A stretch of 64,000 nt of DNA from Aquabacterium commune (GTDB lineage Bacteria; Pseudomonadota; Gammaproteobacteria; Burkholderiales; Burkholderiaceae_C). The translations under genes and the position numbers were made by a program. Location: the NCBI RefSeq assembly GCF_004362855.1, contig NZ_SNXW01000001.1:308121-372120 (forward strand). Reading direction: 5' to 3'. Below are positions 15,830 to 25,542 of the stretch, in pieces. The stretch's first letter is position 1; each line of letters starts with the position of its first letter. A model generated the notes under the pieces. It was given only the letters and a program-made list of their open reading frames with translations, made no database searches and was not told the origin of the DNA.

Positions 15830-17863
15830 ATGTCCCTGAGCGCCACCCCCACAGCCTCCCCGGTCGATCTCGGGCTGGCACGCCGCTGGCTGATCGAAGG
15901 CGGCGAGGTGCCCAGCGGCCTGGTTGACGAGTCGCTCAGCCGCTCCTGGGAGCGCAGCCGCCACGCCGGCCTCAGCCCGGTTGACGGCCTCACCGAGCCG
16001 CCGCTGTGCGCCGATGGCGAGCTGCGCCAGGCCCTGTCGGCCGAACACGATTTCCTGGCCCAGGCCCGCCCGGTCATGGATTTCGTTTTTGGGCAGATGC
16101 GCGACTCCGGCAGCCTCGTCGTGCTGTCCGATGCCCGCGGCCTGCTGCTGCACAGCCTGGGCGATGCCGATTTCCTCAGCCGCGCCGAGCTCGTCTCGCT
16201 GCGACCCGGTGCGCTGTGGCACGAGGCCGACCGCGGCACCAACGCCATCGGCACGGCCCTGGCCGAACGCCGCGCCACCGTCATCCACGGCGCCGAGCAC
16301 TACCTGGAGCGCAACAGCTTCCTGACCTGCTCGGCCGCGCCCGTGTTCGGCCCGGCCGGCCAGTTGCGCGGCGTGCTGGACATCTCCGGCGACCACCGCA
16401 GCCGCCACCCGCACACCTTCGCGCTGGTGCGCTCGGCCGCCCGCATGATCGAGGACCGGCTCTTCCACGCACGCCACACCCACGAACGCATCGTGCGCCT
16501 GCACACCCTGGTCGAGGGCCTGGGCGGCGTGGGCGAGGGCCTGCTGGCCCTGTCGGAGGATGGCTGGGTGGTCGGCGCCAACACCCTCGCGCAACAATGG
16601 CTGCAGCTGGAATCGGCCGGCATCGGCGCGTGCACGCTGGAGCAACTCACCGGCGCCCGCCTGGCCCTGTGGCCGCCCGGCAAGGTGATGCGCCTGGCGC
16701 GGGCGGACCGCCCCTCGCTTTACGCCCGGCTGGACGTGCGCCACGCGGTCTCTGTCGGTGGCTTCGGCACGCACACAGGCACGCCAGCCAGCGCGCCCAT
16801 CTCACCCTCATCCTCGGCAGCTCCAACGGCATCCCCCGACGCCCGCCAGGCCGAAGCCCCTGCGCCCGCCCACGCCGGCCCCGCGCTGGACCCGCGCGTG
16901 CAGGAAGCCCTGTCGCGCGCCCGCCGCGTGCAACTGCAAGGCATCGCGGTGCTGGTGCAAGGCGAATCCGGTTCCGGCAAGGAAGTGCTCGCACGCAGCC
17001 TGCACGACGAAGGCCCCCGCGCGCACCGGCCCTTCGTGGCCGTGAACTGCGCCGCCCTGCCCGAAGGCCTGATCGAAGCCGAGCTGTTCGGCTACGTTGG
17101 CGGCGCCTTCACCGGTGCGCGCCGGGAAGGCTCGCCAGGTCGCATCCGCGACGCCGATGGCGGCACCCTCTTCCTCGATGAAATCGGCGACATGCCGCTG
17201 AGCCTGCAGGCCCGCCTGCTGCGCGTGCTGCAGGACCGCGCCGTGGTGCCCGTGGGCGGCAGCAAGCCCGTGCCGGTGGACTTCCAGCTCGTCAGCGCCA
17301 CCCACCACCAGCTCAAGGACGCCATCGCGGCCGGCCAGTTCCGCGAAGACCTCTACTGGCGCCTCAACGGCCTGACCGTCACCCTGCCGCCCCTGCGCGA
17401 GCGTCAGGACTTCCACGCCGTGGTGCACCAGATGCTCACCCGCATCGCCCACGACATGGGCCTGCCCCGCGCCCCCGAACTGCACCCCGGCCTGCGCCAG
17501 GCCCTGGCGGCCCACCGCTGGCCCGGCAACCTGCGGCAACTCCACGGCGTGCTGCGCACCGCCTGCGCCCTGCTCGAAGCCGATGCCCACAGCCTCGACT
17601 GGCGCCACCTGCCGGAAGACGTGGCCGACGCGCTGCGCGAGCCTGCGCACCCAACCGCCAAGGCATCGGCCCCATCTGACGCCAACACCGACGCCGACGC
17701 CCGCATCCCCGAAGCCAACCTGCGGCGCTTGTCAGGCCAGGCCATCCGCCAAGTGGTGGCCGACACCGGCGGCAACATGTCGGAAGCCGCCCGTCGCCTG
17801 GGCATCAGCCGCAACACCCTCTACCGCCGCCTCAAGGACATGGGCAGCGGCGCCGAGCCCTGA
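15830..17863 (+). CDS. Sigma-54-dependent transcriptional activator, AcoR type
   Basis: A 677-residue enhancer-binding protein. An N-terminal GAF-type sensor (about 60-210, with RGTNAIGTALAE and FLTCSAAP) is followed by a linker. The AAA+ domain has Walker A GESGSGKE (378-385), the sigma-54 contact loop GAFTGA (425-430) and Walker B GTLFLDEIGD. A Fis-type helix-turn-helix sits at the C-terminus (NMSEAARRLGISRNTLYRRL). This is the layout of AcoR, which senses acetoin or acetaldehyde. The frame is open back to 15440, but the ATG at 15830 is the first start that leaves the control region free. It faces the aldehyde dehydrogenase operon and is its likely regulator. Confidence 0.92.
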   Translation: MSLSATPTASPVDLGLARRWLIEGGEVPSGLVDESLSRSWERSRHAGLSPVDGLTEPPLCADGELRQALSAEHDFLAQARPVMDFVFGQMRDSGSLVVLSDARGLLLHSLGDADFLSRAELVSLRPGALWHEADRGTNAIGTALAERRATVIHGAEHYLERNSFLTCSAAPVFGPAGQLRGVLDISGDHRSRHPHTFALVRSAARMIEDRLFHARHTHERIVRLHTLVEGLGGVGEGLLALSEDGWVVGANTLAQQWLQLESAGIGACTLEQLTGARLALWPPGKVMRLARADRPSLYARLDVRHAVSVGGFGTHTGTPASAPISPSSSAAPTASPDARQAEAPAPAHAGPALDPRVQEALSRARRVQLQGIAVLVQGESGSGKEVLARSLHDEGPRAHRPFVAVNCAALPEGLIEAELFGYVGGAFTGARREGSPGRIRDADGGTLFLDEIGDMPLSLQARLLRVLQDRAVVPVGGSKPVPVDFQLVSATHHQLKDAIAAGQFREDLYWRLNGLTVTLPPLRERQDFHAVVHQMLTRIAHDMGLPRAPELHPGLRQALAAHRWPGNLRQLHGVLRTACALLEADAHSLDWRHLPEDVADALREPAHPTAKASAPSDANTDADARIPEANLRRLSGQAIRQVVADTGGNMSEAARRLGISRNTLYRRLKDMGSGAEP

Positions 17864-17981
17864 CCCTTGACCCACTCGGCACGCACAACGCCGGCCGCGC
17901 ACGCCGCCCGGCGCAAGAAATCGCCTGCGACCCGGGGGTGACGCCGTCGCAAAGCCCACGGCATTGGTTAGCATCTCGGTC

Positions 17982-18689
17982 ATGACCAACGCCGACCCCC
18001 AAGAACTCGCCAAATTCTCCGAGCTGGCCCACAAGTGGTGGGACCCGGAGAGCGAATTCCGCCCCCTGCACCAGATCAACCCCCTGCGCCTGGACTGGAT
18101 CGACCAGTTCGCCGCCATCCGTGGCAAGCAGGTGGTGGACGTGGGCTGCGGTGGCGGCATCCTGGCCGAATCCATGGCCCGCCGTGGCGCCACCGTGTTG
18201 GGCGTGGACCTGGCCGACAAGCCCTTGAAAGTCGCGCAACTGCACGCCATGGAAGGCGGCGTCGCCAACCTCGACTACCGCAGCGTCTCGGCCGAAGACC
18301 TCGCTGCCGAGCAAGCCGGCGGCTTCGACGTCGTCACCTGCATGGAAATGCTGGAGCACGTGCCCGACCCCTCCTCCATCGTGCGCGCCTGCACGGCCAT
18401 GGCCAAGCCGGGCGGCTGGGTGTTCTTCTCCACGCTCAACCGCAACCCCAAGTCCTACCTGTTTGCCATCGTCGGCGCCGAGTACATCCTCAAGCTGCTG
18501 CCCAAAGGCACGCACGAGTTCTCGCGCTTCATCCGCCCGGCCGAGCTGGCCCGCTGGGCGCGCGAAGCCGGCCTGGACCTGCAGCAGTTCAAGGGCCTGG
18601 AATACAACCCGCTGACACGGCGCTATTGGCTCTCGGGCGACACCAGCGTGAACTACATGATCGCGTGCCGCAAGCCGCTGGTGTCGTGA
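17982..18689 (+). CDS. ubiG: Ubiquinone biosynthesis O-methyltransferase
   Basis: A 235-residue SAM-dependent methyltransferase with motif I VDVGCGGG and the N-terminal [16 protein letters not shown] segment diagnostic of UbiG. It performs both O-methylations of ubiquinone synthesis and binds the membrane. Length is close to E. coli UbiG (240). The ATG at 17982 has no clear Shine-Dalgarno. Its stop overlaps the start of gph (TGATG), so the two are translationally coupled, an arrangement common in Burkholderiales. Confidence 0.95.
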   Translation: MTNADPQELAKFSELAHKWWDPESEFRPLHQINPLRLDWIDQFAAIRGKQVVDVGCGGGILAESMARRGATVLGVDLADKPLKVAQLHAMEGGVANLDYRSVSAEDLAAEQAGGFDVVTCMEMLEHVPDPSSIVRACTAMAKPGGWVFFSTLNRNPKSYLFAIVGAEYILKLLPKGTHEFSRFIRPAELARWAREAGLDLQQFKGLEYNPLTRRYWLSGDTSVNYMIACRKPLVS

Positions 18690-19408
18690 TGACGGGCGCG
18701 CCCTTGGCCGGCCCCGGCAACATCGCAGGCCTCACGGGCCGCATCGACTGGCCGAAACCCGCCACTGCCGTGCTGTTCGACTTGGACGGCACCTTGGCCG
18801 ACACCGCCGGTGACCTGGGCGGCGCGCTCAACCGCCTGCGCACCGACCGCGGCCTGGCCCCCCTGCCGCTGGACATGCTGCGCCCCTATGCCTCGGCGGG
18901 CGCGCGCGGCCTCATCGGCCTGGGCCTGGACGTCCACCCCGGCGATGCCGAGTTCGAGTCGCTGCGCACCGCCTTCCTGGCCGCGTACGACCAGTGCCTG
19001 TCAGAAACCACCGTGTTGTTCGATGGCGTGGCCGAGTTGCTCGACACGCTCGAAGCGCAGGGCCTGAAGTGGGGCATCGTCACCAACAAACCGCACCGCT
19101 TCACCCTGCCGGTCCTGCGCGGCCTGGGCCTGGAGGCGCGCTCCGGCGCGAACATCAGCGGCGACTCCACCGCCCACGCCAAGCCCCACCCCCTGCCCTT
19201 GCTGACGGCTTGCGAGGAACTGGGCGTGGACCCGGCCACGGTGCTCTACGTGGGCGATGACCTGCGCGACATCCAGGCCGCACAGGCCGCGAAGATGCCG
19301 AGCGCCGCTGCCGGCTGGGGCTACATCGGCCACAACGGCGACATCGCCTCCTGGGGCGCCGACGTCATCGCCGCTCAGCCCCTGGACTTGCTGCACTGCC
19401 TGCGCTGA
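18689..19408 (+). CDS. gph: Phosphoglycolate phosphatase (HAD family)
   Basis: A 239-residue HAD hydrolase. Motif I is FDLDGTLADT (nucleophile Asp31), motif II IVTNKP, and motif IV YVGDDLRDI. The helical cap between motifs I and II is of the Gph type. It removes phosphoglycolate formed in DNA repair. Overlap with the ubiG stop and the ubiG-gph order support the call; the family is broad, so substrate is inferred. Confidence 0.88.
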   Translation: MTGAPLAGPGNIAGLTGRIDWPKPATAVLFDLDGTLADTAGDLGGALNRLRTDRGLAPLPLDMLRPYASAGARGLIGLGLDVHPGDAEFESLRTAFLAAYDQCLSETTVLFDGVAELLDTLEAQGLKWGIVTNKPHRFTLPVLRGLGLEARSGANISGDSTAHAKPHPLPLLTACEELGVDPATVLYVGDDLRDIQAAQAAKMPSAAAGWGYIGHNGDIASWGADVIAAQPLDLLHCLR

Positions 19409-19448
19409 AGCCGGTCAGGCCGCACCCTCAGGCCTTCAGGCCGAGACT

Positions 19449-20918
19449 TCACGCAGATCGGCCGTAGTTGTCCTGGAAGCGCACGATGTCGTCTTCGCCC
19501 AGGTAACTCCCCGACTGCACCTCGATGATCTCCAGCGGGATCGCACCCGGGTTGATCAGGCGGTGCACCGTGCCCAGCGGGATGTAGGTGGACTGGTTCT
19601 CCGACAGCAGCACGACCTTGTCGCCCACGGTGACCTCGGCCGTGCCACTCACCACGATCCAGTGCTCGGCGCGGTGGTGGTGCATCTGCAGGCTCAAGGA
19701 CGCCTTGGGCTTGACCATGATGCGCTTGACCTGGAAGCGTGGGCCCATGTCGATCGAGTCGTACCAGCCCCAGGGGCGGTGCACACGGCGGTGCAGCGTG
19801 CCTTCGGAGCGCGACGCGCTGGCCAGCTTGTTGACGATCTTCTTGACGTCCTGGCTGCGGCTGCGATCGGCCACCAGCACGGCGTCGGGCGTCTCCACCA
19901 CGACCACGTTGTCCAGGCCCACGGCCGCGACCAGGCGGCTGGTGGCGTGCACCAGGGTGTTGTGGCTGTCTTCGATCATGGCGTCGCCTTGGCGAACGTT
20001 GCCGTCGGCATCCTGCGCGCTGACCTGCCAGACGGCATCCCAGGCGCCGAGGTCAGACCAACCCGCGTCCAGCGGCACCATGCGCACGTGGAAGCCGCAG
20101 CCGGGCTGGGCTGGGCACTGCTCCATGACGGCGTAGTCCACCGACTCGGACGGCACGGCCTGGAAAGCCTCCTTGCCCGGACGCACGAACTGCGCATCGG
20201 TGGTGCGCACCTCGAAGGAAGCCCGGGTCGTGTCGGCGATGTCCTGGCGGAAATACGCCAGCGCGGCCAACCAGCGCGAGGCGCGCATGACGAACATGCC
20301 GCTGTTCCAGAAATAGCCGCCATCGGCCACATAACCCTGCGCCGTTTCGAGGTTGGGCTTCTCGACGAAGGCCGCGACGTTGCGCACGCCCTCGGCGTCG
20401 GCCGCCGCGGTGCGGATGTAGCCAAAACCGGTTTCCGGGCGGTCCGGCGTGATGCCCAGGATGACGATGTCGCCCGACGCCGCAGCGCACACAGCCTTGC
20501 GCAGCGCGTCGGTGTAGGCCGCCGCGTCGGTCACGGTCTGGTCGGCCGGCGTCACCACGAGGATGGGGTCGCTGCCATCGGCCGTGGCCTGCAGCGCGGC
20601 CAGGGTCACGGCCGGCGCGGTGTTGCGGCCTGCCGGCTCCAGCAGCAGAGAGGAAGGTTCGCCCTTCAGTTCGCGCAGTTGGTCCAGCACCAGGAAGCGG
20701 TGCTCTTCGTTGCCAACCACGCAGGGCTTGGCCACGGCGATGCCATCGCACGCCAAATCCTGCAAGCGCAGGTGGGCTTGCTGGAACAAGCTCTGGTTGC
20801 CCTGCAGGATGAGGAACTGCTTGGGGTAGAGCGCGCGCGACAGCGGCCACAGGCGCGTGCCGGAGCCACCGGCCATGATCACGGGCAAGACAGACAGAGC
20901 GGAATGGGTCATGGTCAT
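19449..20918 (-). CDS. manC: Mannose-1-phosphate guanylyltransferase / mannose-6-phosphate isomerase
   Basis: A 489-residue bifunctional type II enzyme. The N-terminal nucleotidyltransferase has MAGGSGTRLWPLSR; the C-terminal cupin isomerase has metal-binding histidines in LQMHHHRAEHW and IPLGTVHRL. It makes GDP-mannose for exopolysaccharide or O-antigen. The ATG at 20918 overlaps the galE stop as TGATG; the frame continues back to 21041 inside galE. It is the last gene of the wcaJ-epsL-galE-manC operon. Confidence 0.94.
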   Translation of the reverse strand: MTMTHSALSVLPVIMAGGSGTRLWPLSRALYPKQFLILQGNQSLFQQAHLRLQDLACDGIAVAKPCVVGNEEHRFLVLDQLRELKGEPSSLLLEPAGRNTAPAVTLAALQATADGSDPILVVTPADQTVTDAAAYTDALRKAVCAAASGDIVILGITPDRPETGFGYIRTAAADAEGVRNVAAFVEKPNLETAQGYVADGGYFWNSGMFVMRASRWLAALAYFRQDIADTTRASFEVRTTDAQFVRPGKEAFQAVPSESVDYAVMEQCPAQPGCGFHVRMVPLDAGWSDLGAWDAVWQVSAQDADGNVRQGDAMIEDSHNTLVHATSRLVAAVGLDNVVVVETPDAVLVADRSRSQDVKKIVNKLASASRSEGTLHRRVHRPWGWYDSIDMGPRFQVKRIMVKPKASLSLQMHHHRAEHWIVVSGTAEVTVGDKVVLLSENQSTYIPLGTVHRLINPGAIPLEIIEVQSGSYLGEDDIVRFQDNYGRSA

Positions 20919-21949
20919 CAACCTTCGAAACCTTGGGGGTTGGTGGACTGCCAACGCCAGGAGTCCACGCACATCTCTTTCAAACCACGGCGCGCCTTCC
21001 AGCCCATCAGCGACTCGGCCAGCGCCGGATCGGCATAACAAGCGGCCACGTCGCCAGGACGGCGCGGCGCGAACACGACCGGGATCTCGCGGTCAGCGGC
21101 ATCGCCATAGGCCTGGGCCAGCTCCAGCACGCTGTAGCCCTGGCCCGTGCCGAGGTTGACCGTCAGCGACGCGTTCATGTCAGCAAGGTAGCGCAAGGCG
21201 GCCACATGGCCTTCTGCCAGGTCCAGCACGTGGATGTAGTCGCGCACGCCGGTGCCGTCGGGCGTGTCGTAATCGTTGCCGAACACATTGAGGTGCGGGC
21301 GCTTGCCCACGGCCACCTGGGCCACATAAGGCATCAGGTTGTTGGGAATGCCGCGCGGATCTTCGCCGATCAGGCCGCTGAGGTGGGCACCGACCGGGTT
21401 GAAGTAGCGCAGATAAGCGATCTTCCAGCGCGCGTCGCAGCGCTCCAGCCCGCGCAGCAGTTCCTCGCCGATCAGCTTGGTCTGACCGTAGGGGTTGGTG
21501 GCGCTCAGGGGCGAGTCTTCGGTGATGGGCAGGCGCTCGGGCTGGCCATAGACCGTGGCCGACGAGCTGAACACCAGGTTGAAGACGCCATGGCGCTGCA
21601 TGGCCTGGCAGACCGACAGCAGGCCACCGAGGTTGTTGTCGAAGTAGTCCAGCGGACGCTCGACCGACTCACCCACGGCCTTCAACGCCGCGAAGTGCAC
21701 CATGGCCTGGACGCCGCCAAAGCGCTCACGGGCCAGCTCGAAGCAGCGGTCCATGACAGCGGCATCGCGCACATCGCCCTGCACGAACACCGGCTCACGG
21801 CCGCTGAGGGTGGTCAGGCGGTCCAGCACGCGGGGCGAGCTGTTGACCAGGCTGTCCACGCCGATCACGTCGTAGCCCGCCTCCTGGGCGGTGAGCCACA
21901 TGTGGGAAGCGATGTAGCCGGTGGCACCGGTCAGCAAAATGCAAGGCAT
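20918..21949 (-). CDS. galE: UDP-glucose 4-epimerase
   Basis: A 343-residue extended short-chain dehydrogenase with an N-terminal NAD-binding GATGYIAS loop and the catalytic Tyr/Lys of NPYGQTK, plus the FNPVGAH and NLGTGQGYSV stretches of GalE. It interconverts UDP-glucose and UDP-galactose, supplying galactose units to the polysaccharide whose first sugar is loaded by the upstream glycosyl-1-phosphate transferase. It sits 32 bases after epsL and overlaps manC. Confidence 0.94.
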   Translation of the reverse strand: MPCILLTGATGYIASHMWLTAQEAGYDVIGVDSLVNSSPRVLDRLTTLSGREPVFVQGDVRDAAVMDRCFELARERFGGVQAMVHFAALKAVGESVERPLDYFDNNLGGLLSVCQAMQRHGVFNLVFSSSATVYGQPERLPITEDSPLSATNPYGQTKLIGEELLRGLERCDARWKIAYLRYFNPVGAHLSGLIGEDPRGIPNNLMPYVAQVAVGKRPHLNVFGNDYDTPDGTGVRDYIHVLDLAEGHVAALRYLADMNASLTVNLGTGQGYSVLELAQAYGDAADREIPVVFAPRRPGDVAACYADPALAESLMGWKARRGLKEMCVDSWRWQSTNPQGFEG

Positions 21950-21981
21950 GGAGCACTCCGCGGTTGCCCGCTCAATGACGG

Positions 21982-23280
21982 TCAGGGGTCGATGGTGAAG
22001 TTGGCGCCGCAGTCCACGGAATGGCCGTCGTAGCGGGGACGGCTGACATCGGCAGATTGCTTGTAGAACTGCAGCGCACAGTTCACACCCAGCCAGCGGT
22101 AGGCCGCGTAATTCGTGGACCAGGACAAGGATTGCAAGCTGCTGCTGGAACTGGAGGACGACGCGTTGTTGCCAAGCAGTTGATCCACCACCGCAACGTT
22201 GGTGGTCGAACGGTCCCGCGCGCTGTTCTGCTCGAACCGCGTGAAGCCGTAAGACAGTCCCGTCGAAATCTTGCCGGTGATGGCGGCCGACGCCGACAGG
22301 TTCAGCGAGGTGGTGATCGTGTCCAGCGCCACGTTTTGCACCGAGCGAAGGCTGTTGCCGAACAGCGAGAGTGCCTGCACGTCCTGGAAGCGGTCAGCGT
22401 TGGTGGCGCGCGTCAGGTTCAGGCCGTAAGAAATGCGCCCACGCGGCGTGTAGCCCCAGCCCAACGAGCCCGTCACAGTGTTGATGCGGCGGCTGCCCGT
22501 GAGGCCCTGCTCGCTCTCGCGAGCGCTCAGCAAGGCATTGAGGCTGCTCAGGCCCGTCACCCGCCAGTTCACGGTGAAGTCGAGGTTCTTGTCCTTGGCC
22601 TCGCCGATCGTGCTGTTGTTGGGGTAGCGGGTGCGCACCCAGCGCGGGCCGAAGCCAAAATTCAACAGATCGGTGGCGTTGTAGATCAGCCGCAGGCCCT
22701 GCGAGTTCTGCTGTGAGTTCTGGAACTGGAACACGTCTTCCGAAAAACTGATCCGGTTGTTGTCGAACGTGCCCTGCACAGCCCAGGTGCCGCCGTTGCC
22801 GTACTGGATGGAGCCATTCACCCCGCGGACGTTTCGGATGTTGCGCAAAGCGCGGTTGTTCAGCGGATTGTCCTGGGGCGCGACCAGGCTGGTGGTGCTG
22901 TTGGCGTTCAGCGAAGTCTGCCAGTTGGAGGCAAACTGAGACGTGACGCCCAACCTCAGGTCCTTGGCATCGTTGTCCAGCCGGTTGAACTCGTCGTAGC
23001 GCACGCGCGCGAATCGGGCCGACGCACTGTAAACCTGGCGCCCGTAGGCCTTGTTGAAGTTGCCCTGCACCGCCGTGGTGCTGACTGTGTCGCTGCGGGC
23101 GTTGGTCGAGCGCAGCAGGTTGCTGTCACGGCGCAGGTTCTGCGACAGGGTCAGGGACAGCGGGGTGTCTTCGGCGTGCCCCACCGAAGGCATGGCCACC
23201 AGCACACTGCAAGCGGCCAGTGCCGCCCTGGCCACGGCACGCGGCACCATGGCGTTCGAAGATGTGGACAGGCTCTTCAC
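21982..23280 (-). CDS. Exopolysaccharide-associated outer-membrane beta-barrel protein (EpsL-like)
   Basis: A 432-residue protein with a signal peptide ending at GHA and then alternating amphipathic strands rich in Asn, Ser, Thr and Tyr, with an aromatic C-terminus, as in an outer-membrane barrel. Composition and context match the EpsL family found in exopolysaccharide operons of betaproteobacteria, thought to help export or anchor the polymer. The GTG at 23280 follows GAGGTGAGA; the frame extends upstream to 23328 without a better signal. A polyserine run of eight residues near position 394 probably forms an extended loop. The family assignment is moderate because barrels are poorly conserved. 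Confidence 0.7.
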   Translation of the reverse strand: MKSLSTSSNAMVPRAVARAALAACSVLVAMPSVGHAEDTPLSLTLSQNLRRDSNLLRSTNARSDTVSTTAVQGNFNKAYGRQVYSASARFARVRYDEFNRLDNDAKDLRLGVTSQFASNWQTSLNANSTTSLVAPQDNPLNNRALRNIRNVRGVNGSIQYGNGGTWAVQGTFDNNRISFSEDVFQFQNSQQNSQGLRLIYNATDLLNFGFGPRWVRTRYPNNSTIGEAKDKNLDFTVNWRVTGLSSLNALLSARESEQGLTGSRRINTVTGSLGWGYTPRGRISYGLNLTRATNADRFQDVQALSLFGNSLRSVQNVALDTITTSLNLSASAAITGKISTGLSYGFTRFEQNSARDRSTTNVAVVDQLLGNNASSSSSSSSLQSLSWSTNYAAYRWLGVNCALQFYKQSADVSRPRYDGHSVDCGANFTIDP

Positions 23281-23350
23281 TCTCACCTCGACTGTTTGTA
23301 GGGGGAAGGACACAAGCTCATGAAGCACCCAAGGAGCGCCCAGTGAATGC

Positions 23351-24745
23351 TCAGTAAGCGTTGCGGTCGAACAGCATCAAGCGGATGGTGCGGATGATGA
23401 TCTGCAGGTCCAGGCCCAGGGACCAGTTGCGCAGGTATTCCAGGTCGAACTCCACCCGCGCCTGCATCTTCTCGATGGTTTCCGTCTCACCGCGGTAACC
23501 ATTGACCTGGGCCCAGCCCGTGATGCCCGGACGCACCTTGTGGCGCACCATGTAGGACTTGATGATGCGCCGGTATTCCTCGTTGTGGGCCACGGCGTGC
23601 GGGCGCGGCCCGACGATGCTCATGCGGCCCTGCAGCACGTTGATGAACTGCGGCAACTCGTCCAGCGAGGTCTTGCGGATGAAGGCCCCAAAGGGCGTGA
23701 TGCGCGAGTCGCCCTTGGTCGCCTGCTTGACCACCGCGCCGTTGTCCTGGGTGCGCATCGATCGGAACTTGTAAACGATGATTTCCTCGCCATCGAGGCC
23801 ATTGCGCTTCTGGCGGAAGATGACCGGCCCGGGCGACGACAGCTTCACGCCGATGGCCACGCCCACCAGCAAGGGCAGGATCAGCACCAGGATGATGCTG
23901 GCCAGGATGATGTCAGAGACGCGCTTGACCAGCTCGTTGGTGCCGGTGAAGGGCGTTTCGCAGATGCCGACCACGGGCACGCCGTTCATGTCCTGCAGGC
24001 GGCCCTGGATGATGCTGATGCCGAACACATCGGGCACGAAGTACAACGAAGCGGTCGTGCCCTGCACGGCTTCGAGCAGCTCGACGATGCGCGGTTGCGA
24101 GCCCAGCGGCAACGTGATGTACACCTCGTGGATGCCGTGTGCATAGACATAGTTGGCGACGTCGCGCAGGCCCCCTAGGCGCATGCTGACAGCCTCGGGC
24201 AGCACACGGCTGTCGGTGCGATCGTCGAAGTAGCCGACGAACTCGACGCTCTGGTCGCGGTTGCTTTGCAGGGCGCGGGCCACCTTGCCGCCCAGCGGAC
24301 CGGCCCCCACCACGATGGCGCGGCGGCGGGCGCCCGGTTGCGCCGCCTGGTGCTTGAGCACGGCCTTGCCGATCAGCACGGCCACCCACTGCACCACGGG
24401 CGTGACCGCCGCCCAGGTCAGCATCACGTCGAAGTCAAAAAAGAGCAGGCTGTTGGTGGCGTACCCGCACAGCCACAGGATGGCCAGCATGGACACCCAG
24501 GAGCCGACGATGTCGATCAGGGCTTCCAGCTTGGAGACCTCGAAGCGGTTGCGCCCCGGGAAGGTCAAGGCGAACACCAACAGGCACAAAGCCATGGCCG
24601 CACGCCCCATGGGCTCGTCGCCATAGGCCATCGACCCCGTCAGCGTGGCCACCGTGATGAATGGCTCCAGGAATGCCGCCACGAACGAGGTGACCGACTG
24701 CGGGGCGTTGAAGAAGGTGCGGTTGTAGTTGCGGTTGTTGAACAT
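23351..24745 (-). CDS. Undecaprenyl-phosphate glucose phosphotransferase (WcaJ/EpsB family)
   Basis: From the ATG at 24745 the protein is 464 residues, the usual length of WcaJ. Four membrane helices (about 15-130) are followed by a Rossmann-like domain (AIVVGAGPLGGKVA), a fifth membrane hairpin near residue 280 and the catalytic sugar-transferase domain with KFRSMR, RKTSLDELPQ and GPRPHA motifs. It loads the first sugar-1-phosphate, usually glucose, onto undecaprenyl phosphate. An alternative ATG at 24796 has a GGGAGG site 16 bases upstream and would add a further hydrophobic segment, so the start is uncertain. It heads the four-gene exopolysaccharide operon; no flippase, polymerase or other glycosyltransferase is in the window. 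Confidence 0.9.
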   Translation of the reverse strand: MFNNRNYNRTFFNAPQSVTSFVAAFLEPFITVATLTGSMAYGDEPMGRAAMALCLLVFALTFPGRNRFEVSKLEALIDIVGSWVSMLAILWLCGYATNSLLFFDFDVMLTWAAVTPVVQWVAVLIGKAVLKHQAAQPGARRRAIVVGAGPLGGKVARALQSNRDQSVEFVGYFDDRTDSRVLPEAVSMRLGGLRDVANYVYAHGIHEVYITLPLGSQPRIVELLEAVQGTTASLYFVPDVFGISIIQGRLQDMNGVPVVGICETPFTGTNELVKRVSDIILASIILVLILPLLVGVAIGVKLSSPGPVIFRQKRNGLDGEEIIVYKFRSMRTQDNGAVVKQATKGDSRITPFGAFIRKTSLDELPQFINVLQGRMSIVGPRPHAVAHNEEYRRIIKSYMVRHKVRPGITGWAQVNGYRGETETIEKMQARVEFDLEYLRNWSLGLDLQIIIRTIRLMLFDRNAY

Positions 24746-24977
24746 GGATACCAGGAGCGCTGCCAGAATCAGGAACAAAGCACGACGCCGCACCATGCTG
24801 GGCCGCCGGCTTGCCCTCCCGAAAAGAGGCCATGAGCCGGCCAGCACGCGCCTGGCACACCGCCAGACACAGTCCCGAACGAACATTGTGGATCAAAAAA
24901 GATGACAGATTGACCGGGAATCGCCCGCGCACCCCCAGGGATCCAGGGTGGTGTCGGGGGGCCCCTACAATCGCGTC

Positions 24978-25526
24978 ATGCCCTCATCCCTGACTTCCTG
25001 GCTGGCCCCGGCTGCGCTGGCCCGCCTTGTGCTGCTGCTCAACCACGTGGTCGCCAGCGAGCCCCAGGCTGGCCTGCGCCTGCGCCCTCACGCTGGCCGC
25101 ACCATCGACCTGCGCTTCAGCGGCAACCCGCTGGCCCAGCTGCCACCCATGCTGGCAGGCCTGCTGCCCGCTGGCCTCACGCCGCCACCCGTGCGCCTGC
25201 GCGTGACGCCGGCCGGGCTGTTCGACATCGCCGAGGAAGCGCCAGGCTCCGCCAACCCAGCCCAACCCGAGGCCGGCGGCCTGACCCTGACCGTGCGTCT
25301 GGACGACCCGCTGGCCATGCTGCGCCAGGGTTTGCGCGGCCAGCGTCCCGAGGTCCAGATCGAGGGTGACGCGGCCCTGGCCGAGGTGGCTTCCTGGCTG
25401 ATGAAGAACCTGCGCTGGGACGTGGAAGACGACGTCGCCCGCTGGCTGGGCCACACCCCGGCCGAGCTGCTGCGCCAACTGGGCGAACAGGTCCGCCAGG
25501 CCCTGCAACGCTTCAAGCCGCGCTGA
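24978..25526 (+). CDS. ubiJ: Ubiquinone biosynthesis accessory factor UbiJ
   Basis: A 182-residue protein with an SCP2-like lipid-binding N-terminal domain ([15 protein letters not shown] to about residue 130) and a charged helical C-terminus. UbiJ scaffolds the soluble ubiquinone-hydroxylation complex and binds the isoprenoid tail. It sits 16 bases before ubiB, the classic pairing; ubiE, which often precedes them, is absent here. A TACAAT at 24966-24971 would place the transcription start at or next to this ATG, and no Shine-Dalgarno is visible, so the mRNA may be leaderless. Confidence 0.85.
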   Translation: MPSSLTSWLAPAALARLVLLLNHVVASEPQAGLRLRPHAGRTIDLRFSGNPLAQLPPMLAGLLPAGLTPPPVRLRVTPAGLFDIAEEAPGSANPAQPEAGGLTLTVRLDDPLAMLRQGLRGQRPEVQIEGDAALAEVASWLMKNLRWDVEDDVARWLGHTPAELLRQLGEQVRQALQRFKPR

Positions 25527-25542
25527 AGCGGCACAAGCCCCC

